Part shown: piece by piece, positions 11,076 through 22,357 of the stretch
Layout: each line of letters begins with the position of its first letter
Position numbering within the stretch: position 1 is the first letter of the stretch
DNA from: Ceratorhiza oryzae-sativae
Taxonomy: Eukaryota; Basidiomycota; Agaricomycetes; Cantharellales; Ceratobasidiaceae
Reading direction: 5' to 3'
Assembly: GCA_030998015.1 (NCBI GenBank)
Contig: JARWMV010000237.1
Coordinates: 124,001-188,000 of the forward strand
Length of the DNA stretch: 64,000 nucleotides
Position numbers and translations under genes: made by a program
Notes under the pieces: model-generated
What the model was told of the DNA's origin: nothing
What the model saw: only the letters and a program-made list of their open reading frames with translations
Database searches by the model: none

Positions 11076-11451
11076 TGTCATGAACTGACATGCATATATC
11101 CACTCTATAATATTTTCTTGATTTATTGCATTTTATGAGACCCTTTCAAAAACATACTTGCCTTTTATGGTCTATCTGTGTCATGTGACTCAGGGGATGT
11201 TCTGGACCAATAACCAAGATGTATTTCAACTCTGATTTGAAATTCTGCAGTTCCACAGTTGCTTCTATCGCTTTGATCTCTTATTGGTTGTGACTCACTG
11301 TATGGACTTGTTTGTTATGATGTGGCTCATATCATGTATATAAACTGGGTCACTTTTGCAGAGGACTCCTCAAAAACTTGACCTCTTGTTGAATACAAGT
11401 TCTTTTCTTTTCTTACTAGTTTCCTTGTTGACTGACTTGTTGTCATCAACA
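11076..11451 (+). repeat. 3' LTR of element 1
   Basis: A 376-bp LTR (TGTCATGAACTGACATGC..TCATCAACA) of the same family. It contains the TATA box region and AACTTGACC block. The following flank (TATGG) does not duplicate the 5' flank. Confidence 0.8.
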
Positions 11452-13218
11452 CATATGGTTCATATCATTCATTTTAAACACATGTACAGCATTGGGTAGT
11501 GTTTTCAGGTTCATGATAGTATTGCACAGGCAGGTATAAGATCATTTATATTCATATAACAGGCAGAAACAGGTGGCAGACATGATCACTAACAATCAAC
11601 AAGAAGAAAGAAACTGAGCAGGGCACTGTGGCAAGGTATGCACACACAAATAACATGCTCCCGGAGTTTTGCAGGCAGCCTGCCCTCCCCCAGCACTCAC
11701 AGTGGAACACCTTGTGAGAGGGGGCCAACTCTGCATCATGTAACAGCTAGAACAGTGTATGAATGAGCAAAACCAAGCACAGAAAACAGCAGGCACTTAC
11801 AAGTTGGTTGGCAAGTGAGAGCACATCATTGAGGGAGAACTTTCAGTCACAGGAATTGAAGAAATCTTTGAGAGAGGGCCTGAGGAGATCAAGGACCATT
11901 GTGTTATAATCACACTCAGTTCCGAACCTCCCCACAAACAGAACACCAACACCACCAGTGAGTGTCTTGTAGACCTGGCTCTTGTACTTGAGCAGCAGGT
12001 GGGCAGGCAAGCATTGGGCTGTTGGTGCTGCTCACATATGCTATGGTCTGTGTAGCATAGCTGACAGGGCTGCACCTGTCCAGGGGAGAAGGCAGGGCAG
12101 TCGGTGGGGCATAGCAGATGTTGTCTAGGTGTGCATGCAAATGATTGGTGCTGTCTCAAGAGCTACACAAAATGTTAGCTGGAGCTTGAACACAGATTGA
12201 ATGATATGCACCAAGTGGCATCCAGCCTGAAAAGTTGTGTTTCCAGCTTGAAAAATGCAAGATCACCCCAGGTCTTCCAGAGACCATTCCCCCTGGGGTG
12301 CCAGGTAACCCAAGCGCTTGACAGAGGTACTAGGAGCTTGCAGAGGACGTGGAGGCATCATCACATTGGATGAACCATCAGCAGTCATGTGTCCTCCCAC
12401 TGTTGGCACAAGCAGGGGCCATTTCGCCCAACTTGCTGGAGCACTCATGACCCCCATGGTGGAAACAGAGCTATTGTTCACAGTTAGTGTTTTGCCCTAA
12501 TAAGAGAATACATGTACTCACCTTGCAGAAAACATGCAAAAGGGTTGAGACACTGGGGGTGGTGGTGGCCACGTAGTTGGCAGGGTGCTAAGCACTGGGC
12601 AATTGGGTCAGACTAGGCCCAAACAAGGGCAGCACAGTGTTGCACATGGGCACAAAGGCCAATATACCCCCCCATCCAGGGGATATTTTGCTTTAGTATT
12701 TGATAATATATTATCTTGGGGTGTTGTGGGCCTTTTCAATGGGCTATATGTGCTGTGATTATTACCTCATGGTTGGGTGTGATTTTTGTGCATATGTTAT
12801 TTCCCCTCCCTCACCGACAGATTGCAAGGCCATAAATAAAGCTCTCAGCAGTGAGGTAAAGACCATAAGCTGCTTGTATGCTTACTTATCTAAGTTACCT
12901 GCCACACCTAAACCCCATCATTATCCTTGGTTTGCTGCACCAATGCTGGCAACATCCTACATTGACTCTGACTCTGACAGACCAGCTGTAGCAGGACCTA
13001 ACAACAGGCCTGCCGTTGTCAAACCAGCACAACGCCCTAACAAGAGGGCAAGAGCCAACAGCAACCTTGTCCTGCTTGTTGGCAAGTTCATATTTCATTA
13101 TTCACAAGTGCTAATAATATATTCAGCAGCTCAGATCCAAGTGTCCTTGTCCTGTCACAAGGACACCCTGTTCAAAGAGGAGGTTAGTTCTTGCACAACC
13201 TCACCAGTTGAGTTGATA
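11452..13218. other. repeat-derived DNA without clear gene
   Basis: No recognisable gene. Minus-strand frames at 11797-12159 and 12263-12481 and a plus-strand frame at 12700-13254 (with a SDSDRPAVAGPNNRPAVV stretch that could be the N-terminal part of a transposase) are open but lack a motif I can name. CpG is rare, as in the surrounding transposons. It may be the left part of the hAT gene that follows, split by the two LTRs. Confidence 0.4.
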
Positions 13219-13595
13219 TGTCGACCACGACAAGTCAGGCAACGAGGAAAATAGTAAGAAAAGCAAAAGAACTTGTATTCGACGAGAGGTCAAGTTCTTG
13301 AGGAGTCCTCTGCGAACTTGACTGGGTTTATATACATAATACAAGCCACATCATAACAAACAAGTCCATACAGTGAGTCACGACAGATAAGAGATAGAAG
13401 CAGTAGAAGCGACTGCGGAACTGCGGAATTTCACATCAGAGTTGAAATACATCTCGGTTACCAGTCCGGGACATTCCCTGAGTCACATGATACAGATATA
13501 CCATAAAAGGCAAGTATGTTTTGAAGATGATCTCATAAAATGTAATAATTCGAGAAAATATTATAAAGTGGATATATGCGTGTCAGTTTGTGACA
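13219..13595 (-). mobile_element. solo chromovirus LTR, minus orientation
   Basis: A 377-bp LTR (plus strand TGTCGACCACGACAAG..TTGTGACA), 199 bp away from an opposite-facing LTR at 13795. It retains many CpGs. No 5-bp duplication was found at its edges (TGATA against AGTGT), so the locus was probably rearranged. Confidence 0.85.
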
Positions 13596-13794
13596 AGTGT
13601 TATCTGAATCATTCGCCAAATGTTGCTTACCTAGTTCCTCCTCTGGGTTGTGTTTTTCTTGCTGCAACCATGTTTTGTCTCACTGCTTCATGTCTGTCAC
13701 CTTGTTTGCATTGGCTCTGTCTGTGTCAAGTCCATTGGTTGTTGCTCTGTTGGTAGTTGCCCTGTTGCTCTGCAAGTGCTCTGTTGCAGCTATC

Positions 13795-14170
13795 TGTCAC
13801 GAACTGACATGCATACATCCACTCTACAATATTTTCTCGATTTACTACATTTTATGAGATCATCTTCAAAACATACTTGCCTTTTATGGTATATCTGTGT
13901 CATGTGATTCAGGGGATGTTCCGGGCCGATAACCGAGATGTATTTCAACTCCGATGTGAAATTCCGCAGTTCCACAGTTGCTTCTTTTGCTTCTATCTCT
14001 TATCAGGCGTGACTCACTGTACAGACTTGTTTGTTATGATGTGGCTTGTACTATGTATATAAACTGGGTCAAGTTTGCAGAGGACTCCTCAAGAACTTGA
14101 CCTCTCGTTGAATACAAGTTCTTTTCCTTTTTTACTACTTTTCTTGTTGCCTGACTTGTCGTCGTCAACA
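13795..14170 (+). mobile_element. solo chromovirus LTR, plus orientation
   Basis: TGTCACGAACTGACATGC..GTCGTCAACA, 376 bp, with TATA region and AACTTGACC block. It is the inverted partner of the LTR at 13219-13595 and is richer in CpG than the element-1 and element-2 LTRs. Flanks CTATC and ACACT do not match. Confidence 0.85.
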
Positions 14171-14339
14171 ACACTCATGTATGAATTCTGCTGTCAGTGG
14201 CATGCATGAGGCTGTTCCATGCTAGTGGTTCACCAGCCTATGTGAATTACAAGGCACCAGTGATCATCTGGAGGAAGGGAGTCAGGGCGCATGGCTACAA
14301 GTGCACAAAGTGAGTGTATGCACTCCTATATCCATCCCA

Positions 14340-17055
14340 GTCTCACCTTGATCTGCCCCTGTAGGTGCACTGGTTTTTTTGCTAAACAGCAGATCAGCAA
14401 GTCCAGGACATTGTCGCTTGTATCCCATATGAACATATGTCCTGGGCTCAAAGGTAAAGGCACAGCCAAGCTTTCCAAATACAGGATTACTGGCAGCACT
14501 GGCTGCCTTACTTGCAAAGACGTTCACAAGTACTTTGCCCTCTGGGTGGCGGAAAGTGGCCACCTGTTCCTGATGATTGACAATTGCTATGTGAGTACCA
14601 GCCTAATTATAATGACATTGATGAACCATGCCGTAGCTTCAGAAACTCCTTCACCCTGATGCCAAGCAAGACAAACCGAGCTGTGGGACATTATCTAAGG
14701 ATGTGCACTGACTTTATGAAGTGACACAGCAAGATATTGTCAAGGTGCTATAGGTAGGGTTTCTATTGATGCAATACTAATATACTTATTCATTTTGTAT
14801 TTTAAGGATCATGTCAGTATCTTTCATTTAGCACTCAACCTGTTCCAGAGCAGTAACAGGTTCGACTTCCTTGGGCTCATGCTATTCAAATTCAAGTTGA
14901 ATACACCAAATGAGCTTGTTGAGATTGAACAGTTTGTTCTCAAGTGTCTTAGGTGCATAGTATACATGTACATATCTTGGCACCCCACTCACACCACTGC
15001 AGTTTCACTGAGAGCCACACTGGGGTCCACATTGCCCAGACCTTGTATGCTGTGCTATGTAAATTTGGGATTGAACATTGGGTGAGTGAATTTGTCTGTC
15101 AGTCTTAGGTAATCACAAACACTGAGGTTGAGGTTTGGGGTGTTGCTGCCAACAATGCCTTGAATAACACTGCGATGATGGTGTATTTGGCAAAGTATGG
15201 GCTATTGCATCTTACAGGGCCTTCATGTCATATTTTCTGCATACTGCATGTTTACAACCTTGCAGCCAAGGTGTGTTTATTTACTTTGTTTCATTTGTTT
15301 GCATGTGCTGACTAATCACATAACCTCTGTTGTAGGCCATCACCCTCCCCTTCTGTGTCCACTGGAAACAACTTGAGGATGCCACACAAGCCAATAGCGA
15401 CAACAAGGACCATGATGATGAGTTCAAGGACCTACTGATAGACAAGGTGAGCATATTAACAACAAAAGATTGGTCTTGGCTCACCTCTACAAGGCCAGTG
15501 ATGATGGGTGTTCACCGTCAAGCATGCTTGCTGGGCTAGGAGATGAGGACAAAGCAGAGCTGCCAGATATAGAATCTGGATTGGAGGAGGATAAGGAACA
15601 TTGTTGGGTGATGAAAATCCTGCATAAAGTACATACACTGTGCATCTCATTGCCTGACGCTGGCTAATCATACCATTGTAGGTTGCAAGGGAGGCTAAAC
15701 ACCTCTGCTACACACAAGGCACAAAGGCTGCCTTCAAGGCCTTGTGCGCAGAGACAGACACTCCAACTCCTCACAACATTGCAAACAATGTTGCCACTTG
15801 TTGGAACTTGACTGAGGAGTCCCTTGCCAACACTGACTGCATGTGGCCTGGCCTGTACAAGTTCTTTCTTGTCTCAGGCATAGAATGTTTGTACTAACTA
15901 TATTTCAGTGTTCACTACCAGAAAAACAATTGATACACCCCCTGCAGGGAGCGCTTCCTGTCTGAGGATCACAAGGCCATTCACAGCCTCTTGACAGTAT
16001 TATGAGTGAGTCCTAATTTTATTCCCCTATTTTTCCCAATGCTGACTCTCACCCTTAGCCCCTGCAAATTGCCACCAAACAGCTTTCTAAGGTGAAAGTG
16101 CTTCTGCTTGCCAATGTCATCATCCAATATGATGCACTCAACAAGCAGTATGGCCACATTGCCAACAACACTGCCATCTCTCTACCTCCACCACTGCGCT
16201 GATTGTGTGCAGTGTGTGCTCAATTGTTATGAGAAAACTGACAAATTGTTGTTGTACTGGATTGGGCTCCATAAGCTCATTGTTTTCCTGTTTTCATTTA
16301 AGCTCACAAGTAATTTATAGTCCTCCATCCTTCCTTGCATGTTCACTACATGAAAGCTGCAAAGTGGCAGCTGGAGTGGATCAACCACACAATCAAGCTT
16401 GCCAAGGAGATTTGGCACCAACATTACTGGCCCCAGCACCTGGCAGCTGAGTCTGTCAATGAGGAGGTGTCAAGCAAGGCCAGTGCATTTGGCTTTAGTG
16501 TGAGTAACTCATTCCATCTTGATTGTTTGCTAACTTGCTCTTTAGTCATACATGGATTGTCTGTTGTCTTCTGTTGACCAAGCAACAGTGCCTTCCTTGT
16601 CTCTGGTGCATTCATTTGTGCACAGTGAGTAGCACTCTGGTTATCTGTAATGTTGCTCTAATATTCAACATAGACATGCTGGTTTTTAATTTTATTGACA
16701 GGAAGCAGAGCACTTTCAACCTGCTCATGTGGTGGTATGGACAACAACATGTTGGCAATGAAGCAAATGGTTTAACTCAAATGGCACTAGATGTGCTTAC
16801 TGCTCCTGGTGAGTTTTGTTGTGGCTGACACAACTTATATTAACTGCAGGTTTAGTGTCAAGCATCAATTTTGAACATGCCTTTTTGTTTGCTGGCTTGC
16901 TTGTCAGCAAACACCAGCACAACCTCTCCCCTCACACCATTCAAGCCACTGCAACCCTCAGCTCATACTCAAAGGCTGGCCTAGTCAAGCTGGGGACTCT
17001 GGTGTTGCTGCTACATGGCAAGGAGGTGGCGAAAGGGACAGCTAAGGTTAAGTAA
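14340..17055 (+). pseudogene. hAT transposase 1 (decayed, intron-containing)
   Basis: Successive plus-strand blocks follow hAT order: DVHKYFALWVAESGHLFLMI (about 14515), LLHPDAKQDKPSCGTLSKDV then a TGA (about 14640-14716), FDFLGLMLFKFKL (about 14865), SHTGVHIAQTLYAVLCKFGI (about 15010), VWGVAANNALNNTAMM and a HIFCILHVYNLAAK (15130-15270), and at 16850-17040 the C-terminal dimerisation block (SINFEHAFLFAGLLVSKHQHNLSP). Blocks are separated by short GT..AG gaps and interrupted by stops, so it is not functional. The first catalytic residue block is only partly recognisable. Confidence 0.7.
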
Positions 17056-17269
17056 TGTGCTGTTGTGAGTTGCCCTTGAATGTACACTATTTTACAATAC
17101 ACTACAATACCGTGTATCATTGCTCCCCCAAATTGAGTGTGTCAGCTAAAAACATCTCCATTTACTGGCATGTGTCCATTGTGATGTGTTGATGCATGCA
17201 TAAATTCAACAATCATGGCTGCACAAGTTACAATTTAGTTGATTACAGCTTGATGGCTACTTGATTGGC

Positions 17270-17500
17270 CACACTTTGAGAGAACTACACTGAAACCAAG
17301 CCAGCATTTTGCCAGAATTTTGCAGGAACAACAGTGCTTAAGTGCCGAAAATTTCCAGCATTCTGGGTGAGAACTGAGATCACAAGGGCGGTTTTGGCAC
17401 CAGCACTGGCACCAGCATTGCCAAAATTTATGCTGCAGGAACTGGGAATTCCTGGGAGCCAAAAATCAGCATCACATCCTTAAGCCACTGCAGCCACAGG
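17270..17500. repeat. small non-autonomous repeat
   Basis: About 230 bp between the two hAT genes, rich in CCAG/TGCCAGAATTTTGC and GGCACCAGCACTGGC motifs like the subterminal parts of the hAT elements at 2746 and 28140. Its right edge, read inverted, begins AAGGATGTGATGC, shared with the insert at 10793. The left end is not defined. Confidence 0.35.
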
Positions 17501-17600
17501 CATATATAAGAAGGATAAAGCAAGACTGGACACCTCTGCTTGCTTTATCTTGTCAACCACCATAGACCATAGCAAACACTGTAACTAGAACACTCAATAC

Positions 17601-18934
17601 ATGCTGCATAACACCAAACTGTCCACACAGCCACTACTTAAGTGCTTCACAAGGAAGCATCCAGAGTGTCACAACAGTCACTTCAAGAATGATTTGAAGA
17701 ACTGGCTACAAAAATTGCTATTGGCAAACAACCTGTTCTCACAGAGCATATGGATACTTGCTGGGACACCAATTACAATTGCCTTGAGAGCCATATGCAC
17801 TTCAAAGTTGAGACTCAATTGCTTGCTGCTGATCCTGGGTTGGAATTGAAGTTGTATGCATTGAGCAAAGCACAATGGGCACTTGCTGAGGAGATGTTAA
17901 CAGTCCTAGAGGTTAGTTTCATCCATTGTATATGAGTAAGTGGCTTGATTCACACTATCACACCTTTCATAGATCTTCAAGGAGTGAACAAAGTGCTTTT
18001 CCCATGCTGAGGTTCCCTTGTTGCATGAGACGCTCCCTGAGCTTGCTTCAATGTGTTCAGAGCTTGAGGCAGTATGTAATGACTCAGACAACATGAGTCC
18101 TCTAACCCGAGTTGCTGCTCAAGCTGCCCTTTTGGTGTATGAGAAGTATATTGGAAAAATGAGAGCCAAATTTGAAATGTATTATATTGCTGTTGGTGGG
18201 TACATTGCTGTTTGTTTAAGCAATTCACTTTGTGACACAAATCCTCTAGTCATGTGTCCCTCTCTCAAGCTTAAATGTTTCTTTGATAATGGCTATTCAT
18301 ACAACAAGATCCAAAGGATTTGAGATATTGTCATCCTCTGCTTTTACAACTCATATGCAACTGCTCCCAGTCAAAAAGCACACTCCTTTGATCCCAAGAA
18401 CACCCCTCAGCTAGAGCCCTTGCAGCCAACCAAGGCAAGTATTTAATGCTTTGCTAATATGATGTTATATTGACAGAATCGCTGCAGTAAATCAATAAAT
18501 ATCTACACTGACATAGCCTTGTATCACTTCAACCTCAGCCTCAATCCACTGAATACAACTCAATTGAGCAGTACTTAGCATACGATGTAGTGCCAGAGGA
18601 TGTCATTGCTCAGCATGGCAGCTTGATTTGATACTGTACAGCACTGCTGACAGATTGCCCTCAAGTCTACTCAATGGTGTTAGATTATTTGACTGCACCT
18701 GGTATGTGTCTTTTTCTCTGCAGAGATACTACGTTTGAGCTAACAGGCACATATATAGCTTCTTCTGTTGACACTGAATGTGCCTTCTCAAATGGGAGGC
18801 TGATGGTCAATCATTTGCAGCATCAAATGAGCTCCCATATGTTTCAAGCAAAGATGGCAGTGGGCTTGTGGGTTGGCACACCTTTACTTCCAGACCTTAC
18901 AGCTGCTGCTGCTATGGTTCAAGCAACAATGTAG
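17601..18934 (+). pseudogene. hAT transposase 2 (C-terminal two thirds, decayed)
   Basis: Blocks include KAQWALAEEMLTVLE (about 17868), TRVAAQAALLVYEKYIGKMR (about 18105), HPALKLK-like CPSLKLKCFFDNGYSYNKIQ (about 18255), LAYDVVPED (about 18575) and the hAT dimerisation block SVDTECAFSNGRLMVNHLQH (about 18763-18830). A stop after KIQRI (18322) and another near 18628 break it. An hAT-like terminus (TCCCATGTTAAACTCTA, ending 19138) lies 200 bp downstream and matches the ends at 1299/1319 with few changes, suggesting one family. Confidence 0.7.
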
Positions 18935-19307
18935 TCTACAATTTCATGCTATTTATTTACATGTACTAGTCATTTAGCTGTGTCAGCATCTGCAGGCATA
19001 CTTGGATGAGCCCAGTCAGGTCTCAAATGGATTGATTCAACAGGTCGCTGACCAATTGACTAGTAGACCTCCTGTGTTAAACACCAACCCACAGGTGAGT
19101 AGCCCAGTGTGTATCCAGATCTCCCATGTTAAACTCTAGTGCAGAGAGAGAAGGAGAAATTCTCTTTCTCCTTCTCCTCTGCTTACCAAGATTCTCTGAA
19201 GTAGCCGAAGCTTGGCAGACCCTGTCTCCAAAGGGCACAGCCACGCTTAGTCACCATTACTTGCCCAAAACAGTTTGAGACATTTGCAGCACACAGAACA
19301 TGATGTA

Positions 19308-19682
19308 TGTCATGAGCTGACCTGCATATATCCACTCTATAATATTTTCTTGATTTATTACATTTTATGAGATCCTTTCAAAACATACTTGCCTCTTTTG
19401 GTGTATCTGTGTCATGTGATTCAGGGGATGTTCCAGACCAATAACCAAGATGTATTTCAACTCTGATGTGAAATTCCACAGCTCCACAGTCACTTCTATT
19501 GCTTCTATCTCTTATCAGTCGTGACTCACTGTACAGACTTGTTTGTTATGATGTGGCTCATACCATGTATATAAACTGGGTCAAGTTTGCAGGGGACTCC
19601 TCAAGAACTTGACCTCTCATCAAATACAAGTTCTTTTACTTTCTTGCTATTTTCCTCATTGCCTGACTTGTTGTCATCAACA
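19308..19682 (+). repeat. 5' LTR of element 2
   Basis: 375 bp, TGTCATGAGCTGACCTGC..TCATCAACA. TATA-like GTATATAAAC lies near 19567. CAAGAACTTGACCT (19602-19615) about 30 bp later is complementary to the PBS. It differs from the 3' LTR at few sites, several of them CA here against CG there. Confidence 0.9.
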
Positions 19683-19684
19683 TC

Positions 19685-19698
19685 AGGTCAAGTTCTTT
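19685..19698 (+). promoter_or_regulatory. primer-binding site, self-priming type
   Basis: AGGTCAAGTTCTTT begins three bases after the LTR and pairs 13 of 14 with 19602-19615 of the LTR. Same position and sequence as in element 1. Confidence 0.6.
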
Positions 19699-20004
19699 AC
19701 AATTGTAAGTTGCAGTGTCATCTGGGATACTTCTGGAACACCATTGGTGTTGTCTTGAGATAACTCCCTATTGCCTTCCCCAATCCCACTCCATCTATCC
19801 ACAGCCACAAGACATTGTTGCCCTATACATGCCTCTGTGAAACCTTGCATAGTCAGGTCCCTCACACATTGTAATAAGCTTTGGTTCTCTAATCTCTTTC
19901 ATCGACAAGAGGTGGGGTTGCTCATTGCCCTTAAGTAGCTGAGCAACAGAGGTCACCTTCCTATTCCAATAAGACTTGGGAAAGGGTCTATTTCTCCCAT
20001 TATC

Positions 20005-20945
20005 TTGCTCTTGCTCAAGTACGTCTCTGACGGAAGGCACAGCCCTCAAGTGGCACAACCTTTTACAGAAGACCAGTGCTGCCATTTGTGTGGGTGGTTT
20101 GGACACCTGTCTATCCACTGCTTCACCTTCAACTCAGTTGAAAGTATCCTTGAAGAAGCCAGGCACATCAATTTTAACCAAGTAGTAATTGTCAAAGTCT
20201 GCCCCCAGAGAGTTGGACATGCCCAACAAGCCTTTGTCACTGAGCCAGGCGCCCCTGAGTGCAGAATCTGCCATGAGGCAAACAGAGCCACCTTCCCAGC
20301 ACACTGCCCTTATTGTCCTAAAAAGGACAAATTCCTCTACTACTACACCATCCCCTGCAACCAGCTATAAGCTGGAGAACCTTGGCCAACAACTTCTTCA
20401 TCACCTGTTAACCACTATTGAAAACTTCCAAGACAGGTATTGTCATTACCAGAATAAGTACGAAGAAACCTGCAAAAAATTCCACAAAGCTGAGGCCTGC
20501 TGTGCATACCTAACTGAGCGTTTGCGTGAACACCAGGAGGACTACCTATCCCTCCTCCAAGACCACCTCAGACTAGAATCTATAGTCTGAGAAACAATTG
20601 CACCCCAAGAGTACACCTTCCCTGTCTTCTCAACACCATCAGACCTTCCTCACCCCACCTTTCTAAGTGGCACGAGTTCACTGATTCAGGAAGAAGCACC
20701 CCTTCCGGCAGCCCAAATCACCCTTCCCCAAGGAAGCACTCCTTCAGGATCAAACTAAACTAAAAAGGGCGGAGTGCCCCTACTGTTGCCAAGACACCAA
20801 AAGCTGGGATTTGGACAACACATGTTTAAGGTTCAAGGGAATTGGAAACTTCAAAGTCTATAGACTTGTGCAGGGAACCGAAATCCTCTATTACCAAAAC
20901 AATTCTCAATTTCCTGTACTTCCTTATCGTCTCCACCATCTTTAG
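20005..20945 (+). pseudogene. pre-gag ORFs of element 2: zinc-knuckle and coiled-coil
   Basis: Two overlapping frames precede gag. The first (20005-20370) contains a perfect CCHC zinc knuckle (CHLCGWFGHLSIHC) and a second Cys/His cluster (CRICHEANRATFPAHCPYC). The second (about 20189-20590) continues as a charged helix-prone segment (KLENLGQQLLHHLL, ERLREHQEDYLSLLQDHLRL), stops at a TGA (20588), then runs on past it to about 20757. A third block (about 20777-20945; CPYCCQDTKSWDLD) precedes gag. Gypsy elements normally start with gag, so this extra nucleic-acid-binding-like coding region is unusual. Function unknown. Confidence 0.5.
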
Positions 20946-20968
20946 AATTTACTTGAGTTCTTTTTGAA

Positions 20969-22357
20969 ATGGTGTCACCAGCCCCCACTCCAGCTTGGGC
21001 CAATATGTCTGATGGAGACAAAGTAATCTATATGCTTCAGTCTATGGATGAGCTGCAAGAACAAACAAACAACCTCCAAAACAACATTGGAGACGTTGAG
21101 CATAACAATAAAACATACACAGACTTGCTTGAAGCCAAGCTCACTACCAACCAAACAAAAATAGATGCTGATGTGGCTGGAGTAGCCACCAATGTCAACA
21201 ATCTGGTTGGCATGCTTGCAATACTCCAAACTACAATCACGTGCATTGAAGTGCAAATCAACACTTCCTTGGGTGGCCTTGGTGCTGCCCAAATACCATC
21301 ATCCTCCAGCATAACCCAGCCCCCACCAGCTGCTACCCCCTCAAGTGGATCAACCACAAAGGTCAAAATGGCTGCCCCTCAAAAATTCAATGGCACAAAG
21401 TGTGAGGATGCTATTTCATTCAGAATCGCATGTGCTCAATACATCAATACAAACATGAGCAGACACTCAGCTGATCAAGTGGTTGCCTTTATCACCTTGT
21501 ATCTCGAAGGGTCTGTGGCTGAATGGGTCAACTCCTATAAAGAATTTGAAATCCCAAACCCTGGAACCGCAATCCTGTGGCTTCATGATGCCAACCTGTT
21601 TTGGCAGGAATTTACTACCTGTAATGGGGATTTGAACCACACCAAAAATAACTGCAATAAATGGTGGAAACTGAAACAATCCAAGACAGTCCAAGACTAT
21701 CTCACTCTGTTCAACCTATATTCGACTGGGCTCAACTACAACAATGCAGCTATGCATGATCAGTTCTACAATGGGTTGTCATTGGATGTAACCAACAGCA
21801 TGGTAGCCCAAAATTATGATCCCTGCACAAAGACATTTGCCCAGCTCACACAGTGGGCCCTGGAGATCAACTGTCACCTCATTTCCTTTGGTAGCAAAAG
21901 GACATCTTACAGGGGTAACAAGTCCAGTAGCAATAATGCCTCCTCTAGTAAACCAACAACTACCCACCAAAGCAGCCCCCAAAAGGAAAATTTCAAGAAT
22001 GGGGAACAGATCTACAAGATCAAGGATGGTAGGGCAGTTAAGGGTCAAATTGTGGCCATTGGGCCCAATGCCAAGGGGTTCATGGTTCCCACCATTTGCT
22101 ATGATGGTAGCAACACCAATGTACAAGAATCCTTCAAGGATATAAAGAAGGATAATCACCCCCCTGTGGCCCCTAAGGCAAAGGACCCAGACGCAATGGA
22201 TCTGGATAGCACAGGAAAAGGGAAGGGGACAAACACCTGCTATAACTGTGGAGGACAGGGTCATATTGCTGCCAAATGCCCCTCAGTCAAGATGTCAGGA
22301 TACAAGGCAGTGGTCAAGGATGTAGAAACAACCAATGACAAGTCAGTAAAAGAATGA
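20969..22357 (+). CDS. gag: Gag polyprotein of element 2
   Basis: A 462-codon uninterrupted frame beginning at the ATG at 20969. It has an N-terminal helical region (LQSMDELQEQTNNLQN), a Ser/Pro/Thr linker, a capsid-like core (ADQVVAFITLYLEGSVAEWV; QDYLTLFNLYSTGLNY) and a CCHC nucleocapsid knuckle (CYNCGGQGHIAAKC, about 22238-22279) before a short tail. In Ty3/gypsy elements Gag assembles virus-like particles and packages the RNA. The stop TGA (22355-22357) overlaps the pol start ATG (22354-22356), suggesting termination-reinitiation rather than a frameshift for pol expression. Confidence 0.85.
   Translation: MVSPAPTPAWANMSDGDKVIYMLQSMDELQEQTNNLQNNIGDVEHNNKTYTDLLEAKLTTNQTKIDADVAGVATNVNNLVGMLAILQTTITCIEVQINTSLGGLGAAQIPSSSSITQPPPAATPSSGSTTKVKMAAPQKFNGTKCEDAISFRIACAQYINTNMSRHSADQVVAFITLYLEGSVAEWVNSYKEFEIPNPGTAILWLHDANLFWQEFTTCNGDLNHTKNNCNKWWKLKQSKTVQDYLTLFNLYSTGLNYNNAAMHDQFYNGLSLDVTNSMVAQNYDPCTKTFAQLTQWALEINCHLISFGSKRTSYRGNKSSSNNASSSKPTTTHQSSPQKENFKNGEQIYKIKDGRAVKGQIVAIGPNAKGFMVPTICYDGSNTNVQESFKDIKKDNHPPVAPKAKDPDAMDLDSTGKGKGTNTCYNCGGQGHIAAKCPSVKMSGYKAVVKDVETTNDKSVKE

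Larger units (their letters stand above)
4450..11451 (+). mobile_element. degenerate chromovirus (Ty3/gypsy), element 1
   Basis: The element has two LTRs (4450-4809, 11076-11451), a primer-binding site at 4812-4825, decayed upstream ORFs, gag, and pol truncated in the integrase region. Gag is broken by a short deletion near 6755 and by a 672-676 bp insertion at 7191-7866. Pol keeps protease, RT and RNase H but loses everything after the first part of integrase: about 270 bp of unrelated sequence (10793-11075) replace the 3' end. The flanks (CTTGC and TATGG) do not match, so ends were rearranged or the LTRs belong to different insertions. Confidence 0.85.

Noticed and set aside
13597..13907. 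ORFs across the 199-bp spacer and the LTR at 13795
   Set aside because: They run from spacer into LTR sequence in several frames; no motif, Cys-rich only because of T/G-rich composition.
19138..19190. Near-palindromic AGAAGGAGAAATTCTCTTTCTCC stretch as a terminator or regulatory hairpin
   Set aside because: Low-complexity purine/pyrimidine mirror in decayed transposon DNA; no gene context for such a role.
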